Assembly: GCA_028280115.1 (NCBI GenBank)
Contig: JANQMJ010000015.1
Span: 1 to 64,000 of the forward strand
Direction: 5' to 3'
Source of the DNA: Parvularculaceae bacterium
Lineage (GTDB): Bacteria; Pseudomonadota; Alphaproteobacteria; Caulobacterales; Parvularculaceae
DNA length: 64,000 bases
Shown here: one piece after another, positions 43,781-53,009 of the stretch
How positions within the stretch are numbered: the stretch's first letter is position 1
How the letters are laid out: each line of letters opens with the position of its first letter
Translations under genes and position numbers: made by a program
Notes under the pieces: model-generated
Told to the model about the DNA's origin: nothing
Databases searched by the model: none
Seen by the model: the letters and a program-made list of their open reading frames with translations, nothing else

Positions 43781-45931
43781 ATGTCTAGCAAAGGATTTAT
43801 CTACGAGCTTGGCTCAGATGGCGTTGCTGTTGTGACAATGGATATGCGCGACCAACCGGTCAACACAATGAATGATGAGTATATATCTCTCATGAGTAAT
43901 GTGTTGAGCCAAGTTAAAACGGATATATGCCGGATAAAGGGCGTAATTTTTACATCTGCCAAACGCACATTTTTTGCAGGCGGGGACATCGCCACCATAA
44001 AGAGCGATCGAGAGGAGCAAGCCTGGGATCGCGCATTGGATCTAAATCTGAAAATAAAGCGGCAACTTTCTGAACTCGAAACTATCGGTGTTCCTGTTGT
44101 GGCCGCAATCAATGGTGCAGCGATGGGCGGCGGCTTTGAGTTGTGTTTGGCTTGCCACCGCAGGATAGCGTTAAGCTCCAGGGAGACGACACTAGGGTTT
44201 CCCGAGGTGACACTGGGGTTGTTGCCAGCAGCTGGCGGAATTGTTCGTACCGTTCGTTTGATCGGTATAGAAAAATCCTTCGCACCTTTGATGGAAGGTA
44301 AGAAGTATACCGCCCAAGAGGCCCTTGAATTGGGTTTGGTCGATCAGGTTGCTTCGACTAAGGACGAAATGATCAACGACGCCAAAGACTGGATTTTCAA
44401 AAACCAGAATGCCGCGCAGCCCTGGCTCGTGAAGGGATATAAAATCCCCGGAGGCGATGCATTCGCACCTAATAATGCGATGATGCTCTCGGCGGGCCCC
44501 GCCATAGTGAGGAAAAAAACCAAAGGTCTTTTGCCGGCGCCCGAAGCTATCCTTTCGGTGATTTCGGAAAGCACAATGTGCGGATATCAATCCGCCATGA
44601 TGGTCGAAACGCGATACTTCATGGAATTATTGAAAAGCCCCGAGGCTGGGGCTTTAATCAATACAATGTATTATCAAATGAACGAGATTTCCGCAGGCCA
44701 ATCCCGGCCGAAGAATATCGAAAAAACCGAATGCAAAAAAGTCGCCATCCTTGGTGCTGGCATGATGGGTCGCGGGATCGCCTACGTGACCGCCAAGGCC
44801 GGCATAGAAGTCGTTTTGAAAGACACGAATTTGGAGAATGCCGCTCTTGGCAAAGAGTATTGCCGAAATTTGTTGGATAAACAAATATCCAGCGGCCGAA
44901 TGAGTGAGGAGAAAAGCGAGCGCATTTTATCTCTTATTCATCCAAGTGAAAACGATAACGATCTGAAAGATGCTGATTTGATTATCGAAGCGGTTTTTGA
45001 AGACCTAGATCTAAAGTTGGGGCTTACTAAAGCCACAGAGCCATTTCTCAACGAAAACGCCATTTGGGGATCTAATACTTCAACGCTTCCAATTGGGTTG
45101 TTGTCCGAAGGATTGTCTGACGCCAAGCGGTTTATCGGTGTTCATTTTTTCTCGCCGGCGGATCGTATGCCACTGGTTGAGATCATCACCGGTGAATTGA
45201 CCAGCGACGAAACCATCGCGCGCGCATACGACTATGTAAGGCAAATTAAGAAGACTCCCATAGTTGTTCGCGATGGCCGGGGCTTTTACACCTCCCGCGT
45301 TTTCGGCTGCTACATCGATGAAGGCCTGCATATGATTAGCGAGGGGGTGGACCCCGTCCTGATCGAAAATGCGGCTAAATCTGCCGGCATGGCCGTAGGT
45401 CCGCTTGCCGTCATGGATGAAGTGGAACTAGAGCTTATGCGAAAAGTTGGCGTCACCAATAAAGAATTGGACGAACGACTCGGTGAAAATTTTTGCAAAA
45501 TACACTCTCAGATGCAGGCGCACGCGATAAAAATGTGTGATATGGGCCGCTCGGGCCGGAGCGTCAAAAAAGGTTGGTACGACTACTTTGACGACGGAAG
45601 CAAAGTAATGTGGCCCGGCATAAAAGAGATGTACGGCGGTCAAACGGAAATACCGTTTAACGACATAATAGACCGTCTCCTTTTCCGTCAAGTAACCGAA
45701 ACGCTCGACTGCGTTCATCGCAGCATCTTGAGTTCGTCACGCGATGCAAATATTGGTTCGATTTTTGGCTGGGCTTTTCCAGCACACACCGGCGGCGCCA
45801 TACATTTCATAGATTGGTTTGGCGGGCGCGACGCCTTTGAAGTACGGCGCAGTGAACTGGTAGAACGCTACGGCGCCCGATTTGAACTACCTGATTCTTT
45901 GAACAGAATTTTGGCGGCGATCGGTGAGTAA
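43781..45931 (+). CDS. Bifunctional enoyl-CoA hydratase/3-hydroxyacyl-CoA dehydrogenase (FadJ/FadB-like)
   Basis: The N-terminal crotonase domain (about 1-190) shows GGDIATIKS and AAINGAAMGGGFELCLA with GFPEVTLGLLPAAGG. The dehydrogenase domain (about 310-620) starts at KVAILGAGMMGRGIAYVTAKAG and contains FIGVHFFSPADRMPLVEII and the catalytic His-Glu pair region. The 716-residue length matches the alpha subunit of the fatty-acid oxidation complex. ATG 43781 has AGGAG nine bases upstream; a GTG 12 bases earlier overlaps that site and was not chosen. It is coupled in order with the thiolase. Confidence 0.94.
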   Translation: MSSKGFIYELGSDGVAVVTMDMRDQPVNTMNDEYISLMSNVLSQVKTDICRIKGVIFTSAKRTFFAGGDIATIKSDREEQAWDRALDLNLKIKRQLSELETIGVPVVAAINGAAMGGGFELCLACHRRIALSSRETTLGFPEVTLGLLPAAGGIVRTVRLIGIEKSFAPLMEGKKYTAQEALELGLVDQVASTKDEMINDAKDWIFKNQNAAQPWLVKGYKIPGGDAFAPNNAMMLSAGPAIVRKKTKGLLPAPEAILSVISESTMCGYQSAMMVETRYFMELLKSPEAGALINTMYYQMNEISAGQSRPKNIEKTECKKVAILGAGMMGRGIAYVTAKAGIEVVLKDTNLENAALGKEYCRNLLDKQISSGRMSEEKSERILSLIHPSENDNDLKDADLIIEAVFEDLDLKLGLTKATEPFLNENAIWGSNTSTLPIGLLSEGLSDAKRFIGVHFFSPADRMPLVEIITGELTSDETIARAYDYVRQIKKTPIVVRDGRGFYTSRVFGCYIDEGLHMISEGVDPVLIENAAKSAGMAVGPLAVMDEVELELMRKVGVTNKELDERLGENFCKIHSQMQAHAIKMCDMGRSGRSVKKGWYDYFDDGSKVMWPGIKEMYGGQTEIPFNDIIDRLLFRQVTETLDCVHRSILSSSRDANIGSIFGWAFPAHTGGAIHFIDWFGGRDAFEVRRSELVERYGARFELPDSLNRILAAIGE

Positions 45932-46134
45932 TCGGATTTAAGGCAAGGCCGCTGTTTCGATGGCGGCGATAGACATCACGGATTCGTATGTGATGATACC
46001 GCCTCAGAAAACCGGCGCCATAATTTGATATCGTTGCCTGCATATTATCGGTTAATAGTCGGTTCAAAATACCATTGCCCTATGATTAATTGGGCGCGTT
46101 TCTTAAGTTCTACTTTTCCTTCAAAAGAAGCTGA

Positions 46135-46410
46135 TTAACTGCTCATCCAGAGAAGTGTTATCAGCACCGCGCAGACCACTACACCCCACACCTCGACAAA
46201 GAGTCGAGCGGGCAGCACCGCATCGCGCAATTCCATAAATTCGAGCAGGATAAATCTTGTTTTGAAAAACGCCAGCGCTAGCAGCACCGAAGATGCTGTT
46301 TTCGTCGGAATGCCGCTTATTGTATAGTGCGTAAACGCCCAAGACGCCGCAGTAACCCCGACAAGCAAAAGCCAAACCAAGGTTTGTCGGATGAGAGGAC
46401 GGCGCACCAT
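46135..46410 (-). CDS. norF: Cytochrome c oxidase subunit IV-like membrane protein (NorF-like)
   Basis: The 91-residue protein has three hydrophobic helices and the family segment FFKTRFILLEFMELRDAVLP, seen in prokaryotic subunit IV and NorF proteins. NorE and NorF support nitric-oxide reductase in denitrifiers. No norCB or oxidase core is present in the window, so this pair may help another haem-copper or membrane enzyme. The gene follows the subunit III-like gene after four bases. The symbol reflects resemblance only. Confidence 0.78.
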   Translation of the reverse strand: MVRRPLIRQTLVWLLLVGVTAASWAFTHYTISGIPTKTASSVLLALAFFKTRFILLEFMELRDAVLPARLFVEVWGVVVCAVLITLLWMSS

Positions 46411-46414
46411 TGCT

Positions 46415-47056
46415 TCAGCCTACGAGATAGAAAAGGGCGAAAAGAATGACCCACAAGAGATCGACGAGATGCCAAAATGCGCCTCCGCTAGTGAGCATAT
46501 CTACGTCGGCGTTGTTGATTTGTTTGCGTCGGAATCGCTGTGAGAGAAATATCAAGACCCCGAGACCGATTACAACATGTAATAAGTGGATTCCCGTGAA
46601 TACGTAGTAAAACATAAAAAAGTCGTTGCTAACGAGTGTGAAGCCCTGGTCAAATTTTTCTCTATATTCAAAATACTTTAAAAAACAAAATATCACGCCT
46701 AAAGTAATCGCGGCGAGCAAGTTAATTCGTGTCGCTATGTTATTTCCAGTACGCGACAGTTGAACTGCGACAACAACAAACAGGCTGCTTGTTAGCAGAA
46801 TAAAGGTATTCGAAAGGCCGATAACCTTATTGAGGTATGCTTGGGAAATTTGGTAAATTTCTTGATTCTGTATTCGATAAAATAAATAAGTGGCAAAGAA
46901 GATTGCAAAGATAATCATATCGCCAAAAATTATAATCCATACGCCCTCGTCACCTGGCATCCCTTTCGATGAGGCTGACTGCGTTCGCCGATAGCGACCG
47001 TGTGCGCTCTTTTCATCAGTGGTTCTTGCCTTGGTATTATCGAACTCGTTTTTCAT
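46415..47056 (-). CDS. norE: Cytochrome c oxidase subunit III-like protein (NorE-like)
   Basis: The 213-residue protein keeps the subunit III helices and the motif GIHLLHVVIGLGVL, with WHLVDLLWVILFALFYLV at the end. It is the short, seven-helix-or-fewer NorE type rather than a full CoxC. Its N-terminal 35 residues are polar and basic. It is in one transcript with the subunit IV-like gene. No subunit I or II gene is nearby. An IS3 remnant lies just upstream. Function is inferred from the family only. Confidence 0.8.
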   Translation of the reverse strand: MKNEFDNTKARTTDEKSAHGRYRRTQSASSKGMPGDEGVWIIIFGDMIIFAIFFATYLFYRIQNQEIYQISQAYLNKVIGLSNTFILLTSSLFVVVAVQLSRTGNNIATRINLLAAITLGVIFCFLKYFEYREKFDQGFTLVSNDFFMFYYVFTGIHLLHVVIGLGVLIFLSQRFRRKQINNADVDMLTSGGAFWHLVDLLWVILFALFYLVG

Positions 47057-47156
47057 CCGGCGACTTGTTATTTTTTTCCAGGTTTTGCTAAGGACAAGAA
47101 AAGAACTGACGAAACCCCGACGGCGCAGCCAGTGTTTATGTAACCACGAGATCGCT

Positions 47157-47267
47157 TCAGACGAAAGACCGATCTGGCGCGAGCTCCCAAATAACGGGCG
47201 CCAGATCGGCCGCTTTGATTGTTTCCGGCGCTGGCGGTTTGCCGCCTAACGATGAATGCGGGCGCAC
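47157..47267 (-). pseudogene. IS3-family transposase (OrfB) C-terminal remnant
   Basis: Thirty-six codons in one frame read VRPHSSLGGKPPAPE and on to a stop, matching the usual end of IS3-family OrfB integrases (RPHSSLGYRPPAPE type). Nothing upstream continues the transposase and no inverted terminal repeats were seen, so it is a fragment. A perfect twelve-base stem (47169-47180 with 47198-47209) lies inside it. It indicates a past insertion between the oxidase-like pair and the TonB receptor. Confidence 0.85.
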
Positions 47268-47345
47268 GGTCGGGTCAGGGGGATGAGGCTTATTGACTCG
47301 ATTGTTTTGGTCATAAGTTTCGATCCCAATGGCGAATGTTTGGGA

Positions 47346-49595
47346 TTAGAACTCTGCGCCTATTCTCACGCCGAATGTTCTAGGCGCAGCAGCCGAAACA
47401 AAGTCGCCAACTTCGCTAGAAATGGAGAAGTTGGAATACTCCGTATCTGTTAGATTGTTGCCAAATACCTGAATGTAGTAACTATCAGATGGCCTCAATG
47501 TCATCTGTGCGTTGAAGATAGAATAAGCATCTTGAGCGAGGCGATTTTCTGATTCCCAGAAAAAACCGTCATTATAGTAATAGTTCACGCTAGTCGTCAG
47601 ATCGCCGAAACTCAATTCCGCTTCATGAACAAGACCGGCGGAAAATGTGAATTCTGGCGAGCGTGGAATCTCGTTGCCTGAAAGGTCCGCTGCAATCTGA
47701 ACGTTACCTCCAAAGCCCGTAGGCGCTAGCAACGGCCCGTCTAAAAACTCATCATATTCGGTGTTGAGATATGAAAAGGCTGCATTGAATGTAAGGAAGT
47801 CCGTAATCGACGCCAACAGCTCCACTTCTCCGCCAAAAATCGTCGCTTCCGCGGCATTGAGGATTGTGTTCCCGGCAGGCGTTGAAATTGAAACCTGAAG
47901 ATCCTGAAAGTCGTAGAAAAACGCCGATGAATTCACGCGCACCCGGTCGTTGAGAAACTGAGTTTTCAATCCAATTTCATATGCATCCAGAACCTCGGGT
48001 GAAACGCCGGGCCCTGGCCCGGTTACAGGGTTGAAAACATTCAGGTTAAATATTCCCGACTTGAATCCACGGTTATAAGAAGCATAGGCAAGCGTTGAGT
48101 CGTTTATCTGGTGAGACAAAGCAAAACGCCATGTAAGCTCTCCAAACGAGATGTTATCCTCAAATGGCAAACTGGCGGCTACAATTCCACCAAGACCGCC
48201 CACCAATCCTTCGGTTACGCCAGACAGGTCACGATCATCTTCTGTGTACCTAAGTCCGATGGTTAGTGTCGTTCTATCAGTAAAATGATAATCCCCTTGC
48301 GCGAAAAGCGCCCAAGAGAAGGTATCCTGCATATTGTCATCGGTAACAATATCTAACGGCGATAATGCCAACCCGCCAATACTTGTCGGCAGACCATAGC
48401 CTGCCTCCTCACTCAAAATAAACGCGCCCGCAATCCAGTCCAGATTCCCAAAACTGGAATCTAACCGAATTTCCTGTGTGAAGGTTCGTGTAAATTGATC
48501 AAGCGTCACATCAAGAAAATTGGGAAAAGGTATAAAGTCCTGAGCAAGAACCTGAAAGGCGTCTGTTTCACGATATGCAGTCACGCTCGTGAATCCGACA
48601 TTACCAAAATCATGTTCGATTTTTAGTGACACGCCCCATTTTTCAATTTCCGATCGAGGGTCAATACTGGAATCGACATCTTGAAAATCACCGGCGAACG
48701 TCGAGGCTCCACCAGCGGCCACAGGCGCACAGGCTCCTGCTTGTGCAGGTGTCGGCGCAGCAGGGTCGCCTCCCATTCCCCCGACACATCCTGCAAAAAT
48801 AAGCTGACCGTCGACGCCCAACGTCCCTGGCGCCAGCCGGCTGGCGATCCCATTACTTGTTGTCGTCTCTCCATAATCTGCGGACAAAGTAATCTCAGTA
48901 TTCCCGCCTGCTGTGATCAGCCATTTGTTGCGAAGGACAAATTCATCGGTGATATTAACGTCCTTACCGGTCGCCAAGTTAACGCCAAACCCTTCGTTCT
49001 GATCGGAATAGTATGCCGAAAAATCTACAGCGACGTTGTCGCTGAGGCCGCCGGTCAAGTAGAGTGAGCCGCCAAAGGTCTCGAAATTTCCGTAGAACGC
49101 TTCGATATTTCCAGCAAATTCTGTAGACGGCTTTTTAGTAATCACATGCAGCAGTCCGCCCGTGGCATTTCGACCAAATAGCGTACCCTGCGGACCCTTG
49201 AGCGTTTCAATCCGGTCAATATTTGTCAGTGATAGGATTGACCCTAATGCGGATGAATAAAAGACATCGTCAACATAGAGTGCGACACTGGAATCTTGTC
49301 CCGCCGCAGTGTTTTGCGTCCCCACGCCGCGGATAAAAGGAACGGCGCCCGCTAGCTGTGTTCCAACATTAAGCCCTGGCGTGATAAACTGAAGATCCAA
49401 AGTGCTGTTGATTCCGGCTTCGCTCAATCCTTCAGCCGTCACAGCAGAGATCGCGATCGGGACCTCTTGTGATGACGCTTCGCGGCGCTCTGCTGTCACC
49501 GTGATTATATCCAACTGAGCAAGCGCAGCGGTTCCAATTACGGACATCGCACTTGTAAGCAATAAAGTTGTCGCTATTTTGTACGACTTTTTCAT
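47346..49595 (-). CDS. TonB-dependent receptor
   Basis: The receptor has about 749 residues. The signal peptide MKKSYKIATTLLLTSAMSVI is followed by the TonB box-like DIITVTAERRE, the plug (GLNVGTQLAGAVPFIRGVG, RIETLKGPQGTLFGRNATGG) and a 22-strand barrel ending in FGVRIGAEF with terminal Phe. Such FecA/FyuA-like receptors in catabolic regions often import hydrophobic substrates rather than iron, though both are possible. The start was set at MKKSYK, giving an export signal. A near-perfect palindrome lies about 70 bases upstream and a TetR gene lies further on. Confidence 0.92.
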   Translation of the reverse strand: MKKSYKIATTLLLTSAMSVIGTAALAQLDIITVTAERREASSQEVPIAISAVTAEGLSEAGINSTLDLQFITPGLNVGTQLAGAVPFIRGVGTQNTAAGQDSSVALYVDDVFYSSALGSILSLTNIDRIETLKGPQGTLFGRNATGGLLHVITKKPSTEFAGNIEAFYGNFETFGGSLYLTGGLSDNVAVDFSAYYSDQNEGFGVNLATGKDVNITDEFVLRNKWLITAGGNTEITLSADYGETTTSNGIASRLAPGTLGVDGQLIFAGCVGGMGGDPAAPTPAQAGACAPVAAGGASTFAGDFQDVDSSIDPRSEIEKWGVSLKIEHDFGNVGFTSVTAYRETDAFQVLAQDFIPFPNFLDVTLDQFTRTFTQEIRLDSSFGNLDWIAGAFILSEEAGYGLPTSIGGLALSPLDIVTDDNMQDTFSWALFAQGDYHFTDRTTLTIGLRYTEDDRDLSGVTEGLVGGLGGIVAASLPFEDNISFGELTWRFALSHQINDSTLAYASYNRGFKSGIFNLNVFNPVTGPGPGVSPEVLDAYEIGLKTQFLNDRVRVNSSAFFYDFQDLQVSISTPAGNTILNAAEATIFGGEVELLASITDFLTFNAAFSYLNTEYDEFLDGPLLAPTGFGGNVQIAADLSGNEIPRSPEFTFSAGLVHEAELSFGDLTTSVNYYYNDGFFWESENRLAQDAYSIFNAQMTLRPSDSYYIQVFGNNLTDTEYSNFSISSEVGDFVSAAAPRTFGVRIGAEF

Positions 49596-49665
49596 CTCTT
49601 TCCCTCCCAAGGGCGTTACGCAGCCCAATTAACCAAGACCGTGCACGGGCTATCAATAAATTGAA

Positions 49666-49684
49666 CACTGTTACATTAACAGTG
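49666..49684. promoter_or_regulatory. Palindromic operator candidate upstream of the TonB receptor gene
   Basis: CACTGTTAcatTAACAGTG is a perfect eight-base palindrome around a three-base centre, ending about 70 bases before the receptor start. The size and symmetry fit a TetR-family binding site. The nearby TetR gene is the obvious candidate partner, without proof. Confidence 0.55.
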
Positions 49685-50266
49685 GTTTGTCAATTCGCCG
49701 CATTCACTTAAAACCCCAAAACAAGTCGAGAATTGCAGCAAAGCCACACCTACTCCGTAAGATTTTGGGACGGTTCAGGCCATCCGACTTGCTCTGCACC
49801 GCAACATAGGATGTGATTAAATCCTCGGTTGTGGAAATGAGCGAACTCTTCCTTAGGACCGCTATAAGCGTGAGGCATGACAAACAAAGTATCGATTGAC
49901 CAAATGTCGACGGCATCAGCTGATTATTATTTGTTAATGCACTCCAATGATCAAAAGAGTATTTGATCGATCAACCGCCCTCATAACTCCTAAATGTGCG
50001 AGCATGAGCATTGCGACCAGTAAGGAATAACAGTGCAAGACCGCAGACTGATAAATCCTAGTGTACCCTCAATATTGTGAGGAGACGTCGCATTCCTGAA
50101 GCCGCGATCGTTTTCTTAAGCTATTGTCTCGTTTTTGTCGGTAACCGGCTGGCGCGCCGCGCCTGCGAGGGAGCTGCGCACTTTGGCTCTTTACCGCCAT
50201 CACCTCGCTATGAAACTCGTTATCAAAATTAGTCTTGCTCCGATTTTGAGATACGTAAGATAGAAA

Positions 50267-50327
50267 CATTGCACGCAAATTGGACTTTCTCTAAGTTTTT
50301 CGAAGCATTGCAAACAAAATGGAGTTT
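50267..50327. repeat. Imperfect 22-base direct repeat before the tetR start
   Basis: CATTGCACGCAAATTGG at 50267 and CATTGCAAACAAAATGG at 50306 begin two 22-base units that agree at about 18 positions and are 39 bases apart. The second unit overlaps the ribosome site of the tetR gene. This fits autoregulation, though direct rather than inverted repeats are less usual for TetR. Confidence 0.5.
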
Positions 50328-50329
50328 TC

Positions 50330-50914
50330 ATGCCGCGCCCGTCATTTTCACCGGAACAATCAGAACAGATCCGTCAGGATATCATAGCGGAGGCATTAGA
50401 ACTGTTCGGTGAGGATGGGATTGATCAACTTTCCCTTCGAAGGCTCGCCGAGCGCATGGGAATAGCGCACACAAAGATATACAGCTATTTCAAAAACAAG
50501 GACGAGCTGCTTGATTCACTGCTAAACGAAATGTTGCTGATCCTGCACGAGTTTCTAGAACAAGCAGACAATCGCCGGGCCAAACCTGTCAAGCGCTTAC
50601 GATTGGCGGCGCGGGCGCTCCTGGAATTCGCAATGGATCATCCAGACTACTATACATTTATGTTTGCCTTACCCATTAGAGAAACGAATTCCCGCGGGCT
50701 ATCGACCCGTCATACTGTATTCAATCATGTTGTGGATATTGCAGAAATTGCGCACGAAGAAGGCTCGATTAATATAGAACCCCGAACACTCACCAACCTT
50801 TCTTGGGCGATGCTGCATGGTTTAATCACGCTGGAATTGAATGATCAGCTAAAAGAAGGGCGTACTCTCGACGAACTTGCTGATGCGGCCATGGACATAT
50901 TGTTTGCTCAATAG
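50330..50914 (+). CDS. TetR/AcrR family transcriptional regulator
   Basis: The helix-turn-helix is in the N-terminal part: IAEALELFGEDGIDQLSLRRLAERMGIAHTKIYSYFKNKDELL. The C-terminal 130 residues form a ligand domain. The protein is 194 residues with a GGAG site before the start. It is convergent with the aldehyde dehydrogenase gene and divergent from the TonB receptor gene, so the receptor is a probable target. Confidence 0.92.
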   Translation: MPRPSFSPEQSEQIRQDIIAEALELFGEDGIDQLSLRRLAERMGIAHTKIYSYFKNKDELLDSLLNEMLLILHEFLEQADNRRAKPVKRLRLAARALLEFAMDHPDYYTFMFALPIRETNSRGLSTRHTVFNHVVDIAEIAHEEGSINIEPRTLTNLSWAMLHGLITLELNDQLKEGRTLDELADAAMDILFAQ

Positions 50915-50944
50915 GCGCAACCAGGTTGTAAGGTTTTTAATTTT

Positions 50945-52387
50945 CTAAATAAACCTTCGTAAGAAATTGAGTATTTTTTCTGTTTGCGGAGAATAAGGAG
51001 GCTGAAGCATTTTCGTATTCGTAAACCTACTCTGTTCGAACACGGGTTTCATATGCGAAAAGGTTTCGAATCCGGCTGCGCCATGATAGACGCCCTGCCC
51101 CGAAGCGCCTACGCCGCCAAAGGGTAGGTTCTCCTGAACAACATGCCAATTTGTATCATTAATTGTAACGCCGCCGGCAACAGTGCCGGCCAAGATTTGT
51201 GACTTGCGATCAGCATCGTCGCCAAACCAGTAGAGCGCTAGGGGCCGGTCGCCGGCATTGACATAATCGATTGCGCCTTTCACTGACTCATAGGGCACAA
51301 TCGGCAAAATCGGTCCAAAAATTTCTTCCTGCATCAAGGCAAGCTCTCGCGATGGATCAATCACTATAGTCAGCGCCATTTTACGGCGGCTCTCTAAGGA
51401 GGCATTGTTTCCAAGCTCAATTACTGTTGCGCCGCTTGCAGCCGCGTCCGCCACAAGCGCGGTCAGTCGACTAAAGTGACGATCAGAAACAATCGAGGAG
51501 TAATCCGACGTGCTATTGACGTCTGGATACATGCTCTCAAATGCTTGCCCTAGCGCGTTAACAACCGCGCCAACTATCCAACGCGGCGCCAAGACATAAT
51601 CTGGCGCAACACATGTCTGACCAGCGTTGAAGGACTTACCGAAGACGATTGAGCGCGCAGCTTTTTCCAAATTCGCTGATTGATCAATGATTGCCGGCGA
51701 CTTTCCGCCCAATTCCAAGGTTACGGGCGTCAGGTTTTGCGCTGCAGCTTCCGCGACCTTTTTTCCAACCGCGGTCGACCCAGTAAACAATAGATGATCA
51801 AAAGGCAGAGAAGAAAAAGCCGCGCCTAGTTCGACGTCACCAGTATGGACGGTGACTTCGCCATCCGGAAACGCCTCAGTAATCATCTCTTTCAAAAGGT
51901 CGCTCGAATGCGGCGTCAGTTCGCTTGGCTTGATCATCACGCGATTACCCGCTGCGATCGCCGGCGCGAGTGGAGAAAGCGCAAGGAAAAACGGATAGTT
52001 CCATGGCGCGATGATGCCAACGACACCAAGCGCTTGCGGTACGATATAGCTATGACCGGGCCGCATGTGAAGCGGCGTCGGCACGCGTCGACGCTTCATC
52101 CATTTACCGACGTTCCTACGCGCCATACTAAGCCCGCCGATCGTCGCAACGATCTCCCCAAACATTGTTTCCATCCGCGCACGATGGCCAAAATCTTTCG
52201 ACACAGCGCTGACGATCTTGTCTTCATTTTGGTTCAATACATCTACGAGCCGGTCCAGGCGACGTTCTCGTTCGCTGCAGCTTGGATTAAAGTCAGAGGC
52301 AAATGCAGCTTTGTGTGCGTTGAATGCACGGCTCAATTCAGCAAGAGCCGGGTCGACGGCATCATTCGTTTCGGCAAGTGTCAACAT
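50945..52387 (-). CDS. NAD(P)-dependent aldehyde dehydrogenase (coniferyl-aldehyde-dehydrogenase-like)
   Basis: The enzyme oxidises aldehydes to acids. It has 480 residues with FTGSTAVGKKVAEAA (cofactor loop), VTLELGGKSPAII (general base Glu) and FNAGQTCVAPDYVL (nucleophile Cys), then EEIFGPILPI. The short N-terminus and the WNYPFFLAL block fit the coniferyl aldehyde/fatty aldehyde group. It may detoxify or process an aldehyde formed in the region's catabolism. It ends near the TetR gene. A 13-base palindrome lies upstream of its start. Confidence 0.92.
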   Translation of the reverse strand: MLTLAETNDAVDPALAELSRAFNAHKAAFASDFNPSCSERERRLDRLVDVLNQNEDKIVSAVSKDFGHRARMETMFGEIVATIGGLSMARRNVGKWMKRRRVPTPLHMRPGHSYIVPQALGVVGIIAPWNYPFFLALSPLAPAIAAGNRVMIKPSELTPHSSDLLKEMITEAFPDGEVTVHTGDVELGAAFSSLPFDHLLFTGSTAVGKKVAEAAAQNLTPVTLELGGKSPAIIDQSANLEKAARSIVFGKSFNAGQTCVAPDYVLAPRWIVGAVVNALGQAFESMYPDVNSTSDYSSIVSDRHFSRLTALVADAAASGATVIELGNNASLESRRKMALTIVIDPSRELALMQEEIFGPILPIVPYESVKGAIDYVNAGDRPLALYWFGDDADRKSQILAGTVAGGVTINDTNWHVVQENLPFGGVGASGQGVYHGAAGFETFSHMKPVFEQSRFTNTKMLQPPYSPQTEKILNFLRRFI

Positions 52388-52461
52388 TTGCTGCTTTTCC
52401 TTGCATATCGCGCGAATTCAACTAGCGGGCCAACGGCTTATGAATTCAACACCTCTTTATT

Positions 52462-52474
52462 TTAACGCTGTTAA
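52462..52474. promoter_or_regulatory. Short palindrome upstream of the aldehyde dehydrogenase gene
   Basis: TTAACgctGTTAA has five-base arms and a three-base centre and lies about 75 bases before the start codon. Its core shares TAAC and GTTA with the palindrome upstream of the TonB receptor, so a common regulator is possible. Short palindromes arise by chance often. Confidence 0.3.
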
Positions 52475-52558
52475 TTATACTGGCGAGAACAAGATTGCAA
52501 GTGGTCCGGCAATGACGCATACGCACGAAAATCAAAGCAGGGCGTCTGCGCTGAAGCT

Positions 52559-52903
52559 CTACGCGAACCAACAGCCCGCCTTAATCAGGCGCCAAAAGAA
52601 CCATCTCTCGCAGCAATGACTGGTTTTTTTTGAATCAGAAAGAAGAGCAATGACGTCACGCAATGACGGTTGTCTTGGCGACTTCCCAAAGTCTCGAATA
52701 TCAGCGCCAGCGGAAAACATTTTTTCGGATGCTGTCAAAATAATGGATTGAATTGCATTGTCTTCCGTCGCCTTCGCGAGCGCGTCAGCGATGCCGCTTC
52801 GCACGGGAAAAGAAAGTGCGTTTACCGGCGGATTATTGATCTCAATGACTGCAACGCCATTTTCTGTTCGGTAAGATATGGGGTTCCTTGGCGCATCAGA
52901 CAT
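52559..52903 (-). pseudogene. Truncated enoyl-CoA hydratase (crotonase) gene
   Basis: The first 95 or so codons give a crotonase N-terminus: GVAVIEINNPPVNALSF and SAGADIRDFG (oxyanion region). The frame then fails in a run of eight A residues. Removing one A restores SKKPVIAARDGSFGA, the expected continuation, but a stop follows and the remainder is missing. It was probably the crotonase part of a FadB/FadJ-like or stand-alone gene. The CaiB-like gene lies just to its right on the other strand. Confidence 0.82.
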
Positions 52904-53009
52904 TGGCGATACCCTTTATTGATAAATTTTCAAAAGAATTCGTTGACCCGATTAACAATGTCGCGGATAGTTTGCGCAACAGAAAACGAAAAACAATGGA
53001 TATTATACT

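Larger units (their letters stand above)
49596..50329. other. Intergenic region between divergent TonB receptor and TetR genes
   Basis: About 730 bases without a gene I can support. It holds the palindrome at 49666-49684, TTGATCGATCAA near 49966 and the direct repeat next to the tetR start. A GC-rich patch near 50140-50190 stands out in AT-rich surroundings and might be a gene scrap, but no family match is visible. Confidence 0.55.

Noticed and set aside
47169..47209. Perfect twelve-base hairpin considered as a terminator
   Set aside because: It lies within the transposase remnant and lacks a T run on either strand, so it is better explained as residual coding sequence.
50069..50278. Open frame of 69 codons upstream of the second TetR gene
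   Set aside because: No ribosome site, no family resemblance, and it overlaps the direct repeats of the tetR promoter region.
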